Positions 38,735 to 48,423 of a stretch of DNA of 64,000 nt are shown here, one piece after another. Every line of letters begins with the position of its first letter. Positions within the stretch are counted from its first letter, which is position 1. A model generated the notes under the pieces. The model saw only the letters and a program-made list of their open reading frames with translations. It did not search any database and had not been told where the DNA came from. A program made the translations under genes and the position numbers. The DNA comes from Heterodera schachtii (Eukaryota > Nematoda > Chromadorea > Rhabditida > Heteroderidae), in NCBI GenBank assembly GCA_023374025.1, contig SIJG01000053.1, forward strand, positions 372,001 to 436,000, written 5' to 3'.

Positions 38735-39905
38735 GCCAGGACTCAATCCACCAGCATTCAAATTTCCGGGACTCAACCCTCCAGCATTCCAATCACTGGG
38801 ACTCAACCCACCAGCATTTCAATTACCCGGACTCAACCCACCAGCATTTCAATCACTGGGACTCAATCCACCAACATTCCAATCACTGGGACTCAATCCA
38901 CCAGCATTTCAATCACTGGGACCAACCCACCAACATTCCAATCACTGGGACTCAATCCACCAGCATTTCAATCACTGGGACCAACCCACCAACATTCCAA
39001 TCACTGGGACTCAATCCACCAGCATTTCAATCACTGGGACCAACCCACCAGCATTCCAATCACTGGGACTCAACCCATCAGCATTTCAATTACCGGGACT
39101 CAATTCTTCTGCATTTCAATCACTGGGACTCAATTCACCAACATTCCAATCACTGGGACTCAATCCACCAGCATTTCAATCACTGGGACCAACCCACCAA
39201 CATTCCAATCACTGGGACTCAATCCACCAGCATTTCAATCACTGGGACCAACCCACCAACATTCCAATCACTGGGACTCAATCCACCAGCATTTCAATCA
39301 CTGGGACCAACCCACCAACATTCCAATCACTGGGACTCAACCCACCAGCATTTCTATTACCGGGACTCAACCTCAGCAAATTTCTTTAGCATTTTTAACT
39401 TTTTGTGTGCCTTGGGATGTTGAACAGTTGGCGAGGGCTCGGCCGCTTCGCGGCCTCGTATGGGACCTGCGGCCCCCCAACCCCCACCCTCTCCCTTTAC
39501 ACCAATTTTCTGCGCCAAAGGTACTCGCTCGGCCGCTTCGCGGCCTCGTACTGGGGCTTCGGCCCCCCCCCCAAGAATTTTTTGCGCCAAAGGTACTCGC
39601 TCGGGGCCGCTTCGCGGCCTCGTACGGGGCCTTCGGCCCCCCCCCCCCAAGAATTTTTGCGCCAATCCACCATCATTTAATCACTGGGACTCAACACAAC
39701 AACATTCCAATCACTGGGACTCAACACAACAACATTCCAATCACTGGGACTCAACACAACAACATTCCAATCACTGGACTCAATCCACCACATTCAAGTC
39801 ACTGAGACTCAATTCTCCGGAATTCAAATCATAGACTCAATCTCATCAATCCTTCAGCAACACAATTAACCGGGACTCAGTTCTCCGACATTTCAATCAC
39901 CGGAA
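38735..39905. repeat. Minisatellite, 27/30-bp unit, in two blocks
   Basis: The unit is ATTTCAATCACTGGGACTCA plus ACCCACCAGC (30 bp) with a 27-bp variant lacking three bases (GGACCAACCCACC). About 22 units in 38735-39365, then an interruption of about 300 bp, then 6-8 more degenerate units from 39663. All three + frames are open because the unit has no stop, producing long ORFs that are not genes. Confidence 0.92.
39432..39662. repeat. Three GC-hairpin modules inside the minisatellite
   Basis: Three copies of a module with CTCGGCCGCTTCGCGGCCTC then GGGxCTTCGGCCCCC and AATTTTTGCGCCAAAGGTA at about 39438, 39528 and 39600; a single related hairpin is at 38688. Each module contains two nested hairpins (GGCCGCTTCGCGGCC and GGGGCTTCGGCCCC). 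Confidence 0.85.
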
Positions 39906-40778
39906 CTCAACCTCAGCAAATTCTCCAGCATTTTTCTTTTGGGGATATTTTGTGCTGCTGTACGGGGGAGGGGAGGGGGGGCTCGGAAAAAGAAACGGAA
40001 TACAGAACTATTTAAAAGGAATCCAGAAATTGAATACAACCCATAATAAATCAAAACACTATGGTGTATAATTATTGCCCCCACCCATAAATTCAAATTA
40101 AAATTGACCTGTTTAAAACTTTCCACCTAAATTTGATCCCGCAAGTGGCACGTCAATATCCCAATTGCATATAAATATTCCACTCGAACACAGGCAAAAC
40201 ATGAGATGTAGCATTTATATTGCTTTTTTCAATCCATCAAAGGCTTTTTCATTCATTTTTTATTTCTATCATAACATGCTTTTTATTCAAAACAAATATT
40301 AAAAACCAAATCAGATTTTTTTCATATTATAATCAAGGAAAAGTACAAAAAGCTTTATTAAATAACAAACTTTTCATTCAAACAATTCTCCATTATCGTT
40401 TACATAAACAAAACAAAAGCTTTCACATCAAAATCAAATCAATTAACAAAAACAAAAAAAATTAAGACAAAAAAATAATGATAAACAGCAAAAAACAAAT
40501 TATTTTTTACACGAACTTCCATATACCGGATTTTCCACTCAAACAAACACAAAAATGTGCTCATTCTTTTATTAAATATTTTATACAATAAAAAATGGGG
40601 TGTAAAAAGGTATGGGATGTGAGACAAATTTCCCATTATCTCTCCCTTTCCTTTTTTTTTACTCTCTTTTCTTTTCCATTGGAATTTACTCTCTCTGTTT
40701 TCCCACTCCCTCCCACCCCCCACACACACGCACGCGTTCAACAGACTGCTGCTGCACAGCAGCACGCGTCTGTTCACT
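39906..40778. other. No gene seen; A-rich and CT-rich DNA
   Basis: G-rich run near 39966-39980, then AT-rich sequence, then a CT/CA-rich stretch up to 40740. No exon with recognisable domain. Confidence 0.45.
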
Positions 40779-41545
40779 CTAAGCAAAACAAACTTCATTT
40801 TTCAAACACTTTTTAACGCAAAAAATAATTCATAACGCCACACAAATTCAAAACATGGACACATCCGGACAGACACTCAACTTTAATATATAGGACATTA
40901 AAATTAAATTTATTTATTTATTTATGCAAAAAAGAAAAAAAGCCCACAAAGGGAGTAATCCACTTACTCTGCGGACATGTCATAGATTAAATTGTCCTCG
41001 AGTAATATGGATTAAAAATTAAACAAAAAAGAAATCACAACAAAATTAAATATAAGAATGAGGTCAATGATCAATAAAACCAAATCACTATAAAAAATAT
41101 AATATCTTTAATTAAAGAGATAATTCACTTTTCCGGTCATTTATACGTTAAGGAGTTTAATTTTTGTTTTAAATTGATTTAAAAGAATTTATTTTAATGA
41201 TTTCTTTATCCAGCTGATTCCACAATTTTGTAGCCCCCCCCGTTCTAAAATAACGTTTTCGAGTATGGAATTGGCGGAAGGGTGCATTTATAAAAACACC
41301 CTTTTGGTGAAAATTTTTAAAGACAACTTTTCGATTTTTTTAATATTTTATTTTTGAAGAGACTGATTCCAAACCTCCGGAGCGTATTACCAATAAAGGC
41401 CTAATATATGTTTAAAGTAAAAAAAATATTGAACGTAATCCAAATCTTAGACGATTTGGATTTAATTATTCGAAACAAAGGAACAAGCATACGTAAATAG
41501 GCATCTCACTTGGTTTCATTTTTGTAAAATGATCGTGATATTCAA
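40779..41545 (-). mobile_element. Truncated LINE copy (3' part)
   Basis: Repeats, with small differences, the 3' region of the intact LINE: 40779-41230 matches 41638-42105, and 41265-41545 matches 42300-42560. The stretch corresponding to 42106-42300 is deleted. It is adjacent to and in the same orientation as the intact copy, so it could be an older insertion or a tandem duplicate. Confidence 0.88.
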
Positions 41546-42006
41546 AAGAAAATTTACCCAGCCTCTTCTTTCCATTTTATATCGGAGCTCACCTACGCGT
41601 CAGTTCATTCGGAGTCCACGCGCACTTGGGTCTCCTTGTAAGCAAAACAAACTTCAATTTTTCAAAACACTTTTTTTAACGCAAAAAAGAATTCATAACG
41701 CCCACACAAATTCAAACATGTGCACATGCCGGACAGGACACTCAACTTTAATATATAGGACATTAAAATTAAATTTATTTATTTATTTATGCAAAAAAGA
41801 AAAAAGCCCACAAAAGGGAGTAATCCACTTACTCTGCGGACATGTCATAGATTAAATTGTCCTCGAGTAATATGGATTAAAAATTAAACAAAAAAGAAAT
41901 CACAACAAAATTAAATATAAGAATGAGGTCAATGATCAATAAAACCAAATCACTATAAAAAATATAATATCTTTAATTAAAGAGATAATTCACTTTTCCG
42001 GTCATT

Positions 42007-44928
42007 TTATACGTTAAGGAGTTTAATTTTTGTTTTAAATTGATTTAAAGAATTTATTTTAATGATTTCTTTATCCAGCTGATTCCACAATTTTGTAGCC
42101 CTCCCCGCAAAGGGAATAAATTTTTTGCCTAATTTATATTTTGTGTTAAATCTATAAAAGGGGACATTAAAGCGTTCAGAAGGTTTGAAAATTTTAAATA
42201 TATCTAGATCTGTTCGGCCATAAACGATTTTATGTGCCATGAACAGATCAAAGAGCTTTCGCCTATTCTCAAGTGTTGGTAGTTGCAGATATTCTAATCG
42301 TTTCGAGTATGGAATTGGCGGAAGGGTGCATTTAAAAAACACCCTTTTGGTGAAATATTTTTGACACTTTTCGATTTTTTTAATATTTTTTTGAAGAGAC
42401 GGATTCCAAACCTCCGGAGCGTATTCCAATAAAGGCCTAATATAAGTTTTATATAACGTAATCCAAATCTTAGACGATTTGGATTTAATTATTCGAAACA
42501 AGGAACGCATACGTAAATAGGCATTCCTTGTTATTTGATTAACATGATCGGAAAATTGTAATTTGTTATCAATGTTTACTCCTAAATCCCTAATTGTATC
42601 CACAGCATTTATTGTATTCCCATCAAATTTATAAGTTTCTTTTGGGTTTTTTGAGCCCAAATAAAGTACAAAAGTTTTTTGAATTGAAACTTTTATTTGC
42701 CATTTATTTGCCCATTCGAATAAATTATGCAATGCTTTATGCATAATTTCCGTTTCTGTTCTTGCTTTATAACAAATATAGATTTTAACATCATCAGCAT
42801 ATAATTTAATATTCACTCCTGATGGTATGACATCAGGAAGGTCGTTAATATATATAAGGAATAATAAAGGACCCAAGACAGAGCCTTGGGGGACGCCAGA
42901 GCCAACTTTTTTAATAGAGGATAAAGAATCCCCTATTTTAACGCGAAAAGTCCTGTTCATTAAAAATGCTTTTATCCAATTCAGCAATTTACCCCGTATA
43001 CCAATTTTTTCCAATTTATATAAAAGCAAATTATGAGGTACCGAGTCAAATGCTTTTTGAAAGTCAATATAAATACAGTCAACTTTTTTTCCATTAATAA
43101 TTGCTTCATACCAATCTTCGACAACTGTTATTAATTGATTTGTTGTTGACCTATTTCTAATAAAACCAAATTGGGACTCTGAAATTTTATTATTTTTTAA
43201 TAGAAAATTGTAAATATTTTTGCTGAGAATTCTTTCCATAACTCTGCATAGTGAGCAGGTTAAAGAAATAGGTCTATAATTTTCAGGATTGAATTTATCC
43301 CCCTTTTTAAAAAGAGGAAAGACAATTGATTCCTTCCAAATGTTTGGAAGAGAACCACTGTCTAATGATAGTCTAAACAACTCAGTAATAACAGTTGCCA
43401 ATGAAGAATGGCAATTTTTTAGGACTTTATAAGAAATGTTATCCGGAGAAGTTCCATTTTTATTTGGCAATTTTCTTAACAGTGTTTGAGTCTCAATGAT
43501 GTTAAAATTTATGTCCGATATAAAGCATTGATTATTACCATAGGAGTTGTCCAAACCTAAATCGTTTAGGACAACTTCGGAGTTATTAAATGAATTTGCA
43601 AATAAAATGGCAAATAATTCCGATTTCTCTTCACTTTCATGATAGCATTTATTTTCAAAAACTAAATTTGGTATTTCAAAGGGATTGACATTGTGTTTTT
43701 GTATGTATTTAAAAATTGAATTTTTTCCCTTTGAAATAGCCTTATGTTCAATTAAATTATGTATTTTTTTGGTTTGGATTTTTATATGTAAAGTAATGCT
43801 ATCATAAAGTGCTTTTTTTGTTGGATCAATTTTACACTGTCTATATAATTTTGCCTTTTCTTTAATGGATGCCAATAAATGTTGTGGATATTTTGGAGCT
43901 AAATCTTTTTTAAGTAATTTTTTTACTGGAATACACTCATTCAAGGCATTCAACAAGGCGCTATTGAAGGCACAGCATTTTTCATTTATACTAAAGTGTG
44001 AAAGAGAAAGAGAACTTAATCTAGCAGAAATTACAGCATTTAAATGTGATACATTAGACGGAGTAAACCGTCTTAGGCAAATTTCTTTAGGCTTTGCTCT
44101 TATTTTTGGAACACTCAGCACAAAAAGCTGTGCTAAATGATCTGATAAAAATATGCCACCTTCAACAGTACAATGTTTTACAATTTTATCATTTGCTGAT
44201 AAGATTAAATCCAACCATGATTTACCCCTAGTGGGCTCATTCGTGGCATTTATAAATGTAAATTTATTAAAAAAGTCGCAAAATATTTCACCAATATGAT
44301 TTATAGCGTGTGGTTGGCCTTGCCTCCATACCAATTCTCGATTTGACAAATTTAGATCTCCTAAGATTATATAATTTTCACACCAAAATGTTTGTATAAA
44401 TTTAAAAAGTTCTTTTGTTTGTTTTAAAGTGGTTTTGGGAGGCCGGTAAATCAATGCAAATCTTATTGATTTCAGATTTTGTAATTGAATAATTAAAATT
44501 TCACAATTAAATTTTGTACCAGAAAATTTTACAAAAAAGGCTATCTCATTTTTGATTAAAATACCACAACCACCTCCACGTGAACTGTTTTCGGATTTTC
44601 TTGATGCAAAAATATAATTATAATTCTCCTTAATCCATGGACTAAGAGGAATTCCCTCATTGTCTTTTGTCCATGTTTCTGTCAGTAATAATATGCTAAT
44701 TTTTTTATTTATTAAAGCCAGTGAAATTTCATCAGTTTTGTTCATTATAGAGCGAATATTAGTTAAGCAACAGATAAAACCTTCCAAAGAATTAATATCC
44801 CCTTTGTTTAGTGGTAGTGAATTCGAATTATTTATATTTTGGTAAGAATTTTCTTCTTCCGACCGGAAAGTGTAATCTACTCTTTTTGTAAAAGTGTTTT
44901 GTTTTTTTTTTGTGATTTGGTGTAAAAT
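42007..44928 (-). CDS. LINE ORF2: endonuclease and reverse transcriptase
   Basis: About 970 codons open after the ORF1 stop. The AP-type endonuclease runs from TNIRSIMNK through LLLTETW (catalytic Glu), GDLNLSN and SDHLAQLF (catalytic Asp/His). The reverse transcriptase follows: NGTSPDNISYKVLKNC, FQKAFDSVPHNLLLYKL, SGVPQGSVLGPLLFLIYIND, and the catalytic LYADDVKIY at about two thirds. The C-terminus has RATKLWNQLDKEI. All catalytic motifs look intact, so the element may be recently active. There is no ATG between the ORF1 stop and residue 15 of the recognisable endonuclease; the reading frame is the same as ORF1. Confidence 0.92.
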   Translation of the reverse strand: MLHQITKKKQNTFTKRVDYTFRSEEENSYQNINNSNSLPLNKGDINSLEGFICCLTNIRSIMNKTDEISLALINKKISILLLTETWTKDNEGIPLSPWIKENYNYIFASRKSENSSRGGGCGILIKNEIAFFVKFSGTKFNCEILIIQLQNLKSIRFALIYRPPKTTLKQTKELFKFIQTFWCENYIILGDLNLSNRELVWRQGQPHAINHIGEIFCDFFNKFTFINATNEPTRGKSWLDLILSANDKIVKHCTVEGGIFLSDHLAQLFVLSVPKIRAKPKEICLRRFTPSNVSHLNAVISARLSSLSLSHFSINEKCCAFNSALLNALNECIPVKKLLKKDLAPKYPQHLLASIKEKAKLYRQCKIDPTKKALYDSITLHIKIQTKKIHNLIEHKAISKGKNSIFKYIQKHNVNPFEIPNLVFENKCYHESEEKSELFAILFANSFNNSEVVLNDLGLDNSYGNNQCFISDINFNIIETQTLLRKLPNKNGTSPDNISYKVLKNCHSSLATVITELFRLSLDSGSLPNIWKESIVFPLFKKGDKFNPENYRPISLTCSLCRVMERILSKNIYNFLLKNNKISESQFGFIRNRSTTNQLITVVEDWYEAIINGKKVDCIYIDFQKAFDSVPHNLLLYKLEKIGIRGKLLNWIKAFLMNRTFRVKIGDSLSSIKKVGSGVPQGSVLGPLLFLIYINDLPDVIPSGVNIKLYADDVKIYICYKARTETEIMHKALHNLFEWANKWQIKVSIQKTFVLYLGSKNPKETYKFDGNTINAVDTIRDLGVNIDNKLQFSDHVNQITRNAYLRMRSLFRIIKSKSSKIWITLYKTYIRPLLEYAPEVWNPSLQKNIKKIEKCQKYFTKRVFFKCTLPPIPYSKRLEYLQLPTLENRRKLFDLFMAHKIVYGRTDLDIFKIFKPSERFNVPFYRFNTKYKLGKKFIPFAGRATKLWNQLDKEIIKINSLNQFKTKIKLLNV

Positions 44929-45666
44929 TTAAAAATTTGATTCACGAATTGTCTGACTCCGGAAGATGTGCACTTCGTCTCTCAAAATAACGTTCCCAGC
45001 ATACACAATCCAATCTTGCCCATCTTTCTGTCGTTTTTCAACGCATTGCAAATGCAGGCGACGGCGTTCCTCCAATTGTGCCTTTGTCAGCGATTCACGG
45101 AGACGGACATGGTGCAGAGACGAATCAGCAGCCCGAATGGTGTTTTGTTTTTTTTGCCATGCAGCGAGAGCCTGTTTTTGGAAGCCACGGGAAGGCAAGA
45201 GAATTTTCAATGGGCGAGGACTTTTTTGGGCTGGGTTAAAGGAACGACCCATGCGATAGGCAATGGTACCGCATTCGATCCCCAGCGAATCGAATAAGCA
45301 ATTGATTTTTGACCGGTCCATCTCTGCCCGCTTTGCTGGTGAACTGTCGTTGTGCTCTGGCATGCCAATAATGACGACACTTCTCTGTCTTTCCAATTCC
45401 TCCGCTGAAATTGGCATGCCTTCAGTGGAGAGAGCAGTGGAGCGGAGTTGGGAAATCGATCCATTAAGCAGGTCAATTTGAGAGGACAAAGTGGTAATTA
45501 GGGTATTAAAAATTGGCATTTGGTCGGAGGTAAAAGAGGTCTGGAGTTGTTTCAATGCTTCCACTGTAGTCTTGACAAAAGTCATTTGAGAGTCAATTAA
45601 CTGGTGGATACCATTTTTTTGGGAAATTGGAGAATATTCGGTTTCGGGGCAGGGTCTTTTTGTCAT
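44929..45666 (-). CDS. LINE ORF1: coiled coil and RNA-binding protein
   Basis: 245 residues, MTKRPCPETEYSPISQK start. A helical, Gln/Leu-rich segment (residues ~25-85, likely coiled coil), then an RRM-like block ERQRSVVIIGMPEHNDSSP ... LFDSLGIECGTIAYRMGR ... RPLKILLPSRGFQ and a C-terminal domain LRESLTKAQLEERRRL. This order matches L1-type ORF1 nucleic-acid chaperones that package LINE RNA. It ends TAA, and the frame continues directly into ORF2. Confidence 0.85.
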   Translation of the reverse strand: MTKRPCPETEYSPISQKNGIHQLIDSQMTFVKTTVEALKQLQTSFTSDQMPIFNTLITTLSSQIDLLNGSISQLRSTALSTEGMPISAEELERQRSVVIIGMPEHNDSSPAKRAEMDRSKINCLFDSLGIECGTIAYRMGRSFNPAQKSPRPLKILLPSRGFQKQALAAWQKKQNTIRAADSSLHHVRLRESLTKAQLEERRRLHLQCVEKRQKDGQDWIVYAGNVILRDEVHIFRSQTIRESNF

Positions 45667-45734
45667 TGAATATTTAAGGCGAATGAATATTTAAGGCGAA
45701 TGAATATTTAAGGCGAACGAATATTTAAGGCGAA
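45667..45734 (-). promoter_or_regulatory. Four 17-bp monomers at LINE 5' end
   Basis: Four head-to-tail copies of TGAATATTTAAGGCGAA (last with one change), ending directly at the ORF1 start codon. Short 5' monomer arrays act as internal promoters in some LINEs; here the unit includes an ATTTAA word. Function inferred only. Confidence 0.6.
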
Positions 45735-45923
45735 AGTTTCTTCCACAAAGGTGGCCCACCATCTATATTACCCCCAATTTTTAAAGCATTTATAGACGCG
45801 TGTTATGTAAAAAAGTTTTGTGTTAATTTAAGATTCGCCTCCAATTCATGTGCTCCGCAATCCTTAATCAAATCGGACATCCATTTTTTGTTATCACATC
45901 GGAAACTTAGACGAGACATAAAT

Positions 45924-48233
45924 ATGGCTTCTTCTCATTCTGTTAGGCATTTATTTTCACCGTCAAAAGACAGAGCCAAAAAGTTGATTCTCCGAATTGT
46001 AATTTTCAATGCGTCATTATTTCTTGGAGCAGCATTTGTCAAAATTGTCGGCGATCATTTTGTAAGTCGTTTGAAAAAGCAAAAAATTGGCAATGGTAAA
46101 GAATTGTGGTCCCTAATTTAACTTTTTCATTTTCGGCTCAAAATCAGTTTCCGGGGGTTTTCGAGGGTGCTGATTACGAATCTGAACTCGGATTTGCCCA
46201 ATTCCGAACCCCGGACCCGAATTCGAACAAAAAATAGAAAATTTTTTTCCAAAAATATAAGTTAAAACCGGTCAAATTTTGGCGGAAATTGTGCATTTTA
46301 TTTAATTAAACAATTGAAGCATTGTTTTACATCAAAATAAATAGTTGTTAAATGAATTAGAAGTATTTACCCCCCAAAAAATGCACCCTTGAAAAAATTT
46401 TTCAACTTTTTGTTCGAATTCGGCTCCGGGGTTCGGAATTGGGTAAACCCGAGTTAAGATTCGTAATCAGCACCCTCGAAAACCCCCGGAAACTGATTTT
46501 GAGCCGAAAATAAAAAATAAATTAAATAAATAAATAAATTAGGGACCACAATCCTTTACCATTGCCAAAAAATTTATTCCCTTCTATTGCAAATGTTTAG
46601 TTGTGTTTTAGGCAAGTCGATTGGTCGGTTTTAGGCAGGGTAATATGCGTCGACTTTCTTCTATCCTTGCGTTGGAATGGGTTATGTGCCATATGACATT
46701 TATTATGTACCGCCATTTATTTACCCATCCATCGGTCTCCTCTAAATTTGCTATCAAAAGGCGGGATGAGGTTACTTCTCACTTCTCATTCTTCAAAATC
46801 ACATTTTAAGTGCTTTCTCTTAAGCGTTTTCGACTTTATTGCTTTGTGTTGTTTTCGACAATGGTTTCGTTGGCCCATTTGACTTATTTCTTTTACTTAA
46901 TTGAATCCTTCGAAATACCGTGGATACTTTACGATATTTCTGCCATTTGTAATGGTATTTGGATTAATTTATGCCCTATTTGCTTCCTTTTCACATTTTA
47001 CAATTTATGCCTGCAAATATCAACGGTTTTTTTTTATAACAATTTATTGTTAACTGTTCCGGAAATTCAAGTCATTTGCAACTGGACAATGGGTTATTCG
47101 GCGCATTTTTGTGGTAAAAGCAGTCAAAATGTTCAGCTTGGACCATCGTTTTCAAATTGGACTAACTTTTCTGCTTACTTTACTGCTCTCAATTTCGCAT
47201 TGGTATTACAGTGATAAACTTTACGTGAAGCACCAAAAAATTTACACTGAGCGAAACAGCGAAACTGCACTGAGTCTTAAGGTGGATAATAAATGAATGG
47301 CATGTTATCAATAAAAAAACAAATCACAAATCGACAGTCATTATTTTAATCATAAAATAAGGAGAACAAATGTTTTTAGATGGTGGTGCTGACTGATTTG
47401 CATGCTGGTGCTAGTGTTTATGGCAAGCAAATTTCATCGGTCGTTAAACGTGTGAACTCTCTCGATGCGGATGTTGTCTTTCTCATCGGCGATATTGTCG
47501 ATGCGCCGCGCAAATTGATCGAAGAAAGGGTTGAATCATTGCGTCATTTGAAAGCGCAGCTGGGCACATTTTACGTAACCGGCAACCACGAGTATTACTA
47601 CGGTAATGCGGAGGAATGGTTTGCACTGTTTGAATCTTATGGGATCCGCGTTCTGAAGAATGAGTTCGTTTGAGCATTGTCGGAGTTATTCTACGCTTCC
47701 CCTTTTGTTAAGTGTTGTCAAATTAAATGGCTATTGTCTGATAGGCCTTAACGACATCACTAGCGAGGAAAGCGGGTGAGCGCCGAATGACTAACAATGC
47801 CTAATTAATTAATGTAAAGACGTTTTACCCACTTTTAGCATTCCAAATCACGTGATGGATGTCTCTGTCATAAACTATTGCCCTAAAAATGCGACGACTA
47901 TCGTACTAGCGCATAATCCAAGTGCCGCCAGGAAAATTTTTGAGTTTTCGCAATCAAATGACCATCCTGTTGATTTGATTTTGTCAGGTATCAAAAGTCC
48001 GTTCGTTTTTTTATTTTCATCAATTGAATTGAGGACACACTCACAATGCCCAGTATTTGGTTCTGATGCCTTTCGCTTACTTCATCCTCCCTTATCTCTA
48101 TGGCCTCTATGTGTTGTCTGATGGCGCGACTAAATTATTTGTTTCGGCCGGCACTCTCTTCCAAAATGCGCCGATGAAAATTCCGTTTATGTCGGAAATT
48201 TGGTCTATTGAAATTGAACCCAGAAAACAATGA
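45924..48233 (+). CDS. tmppe: TMPPE-like transmembrane metallophosphoesterase
   Basis: The N-terminal third has several membrane spans (IVIFNASLFLGAAFVKIV; LAHLTYFFYLIESFEIPWIL; FQIGLTFLLTLLLSI), resembling vertebrate TMPPE. Exon joins: 45924-46061; from 46612 to DE; CGT at 46827; a GT-AG intron after LQIST; then SFATGQWVIRRIF; and SLK joined to MVVLTDLHAG at 47380. The calcineurin-like domain has TDLHAG (metal site 1), IGDIVD, TGNHEYYYGN, then LIGLNDIT, VLAHNPSAARK, and SGHTHNAQ after the last intron, ending WSIEIEPRKQ at 48233. All metal ligands (D..H, GDxx, GNHE, H, GHTH) are present. Substrate unknown in this family. Intron 1 carries a palindromic MITE. Confidence 0.88.
46091..46570. mobile_element. 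Palindromic MITE, core copy 5, in TMPPE-like intron 1
   Basis: Ends GGCAATGGTAAAGAATTGTG then GTCCCTAATTTA, complement at the right (with AGGATT variant). The core TTTTCGAGGGTGCTGATTAC with CCCAATTCCGAACCCCGGAC and inverse is nearly that of copy 4. Confidence 0.85.
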
Positions 48234-48423
48234 TAGATCTCTATTTTGCGAAATTTGCTTCAAATCAGTTTATTTTAAAATGCGGTAAAAATGTATCAAA
48301 TTTATATATTTTTTTTATCTCATTATCAATGTAAAGAAATATGCAAATAAACATGAATTATATATTTTTCTTTTTAAAATTGCCTTTTATCAATTTTGTT
48401 TGTCAATGCATAACTCACCGTCA

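Larger units (their letters stand above)
41638..45735 (-). mobile_element. Nearly intact two-ORF non-LTR retrotransposon (LINE)
   Basis: Minus-strand element: 5' monomers at 45667-45734, ORF1 at 45666-44929, ORF2 from 44928 to 42007, then a ~370-bp 3' UTR with ATTT repeats (41771-41788). The left border is set where similarity to the truncated copy starts; target-site duplication not found. No frameshifts in either ORF. Confidence 0.85.

Noticed and set aside
38650..39834. Long + strand ORFs (257, 378 and 124 codons) with GTQPTSISIT-like repeats
   Set aside because: They are translations of a 27/30-bp minisatellite that lacks stop codons in all three frames; no other coding signal.
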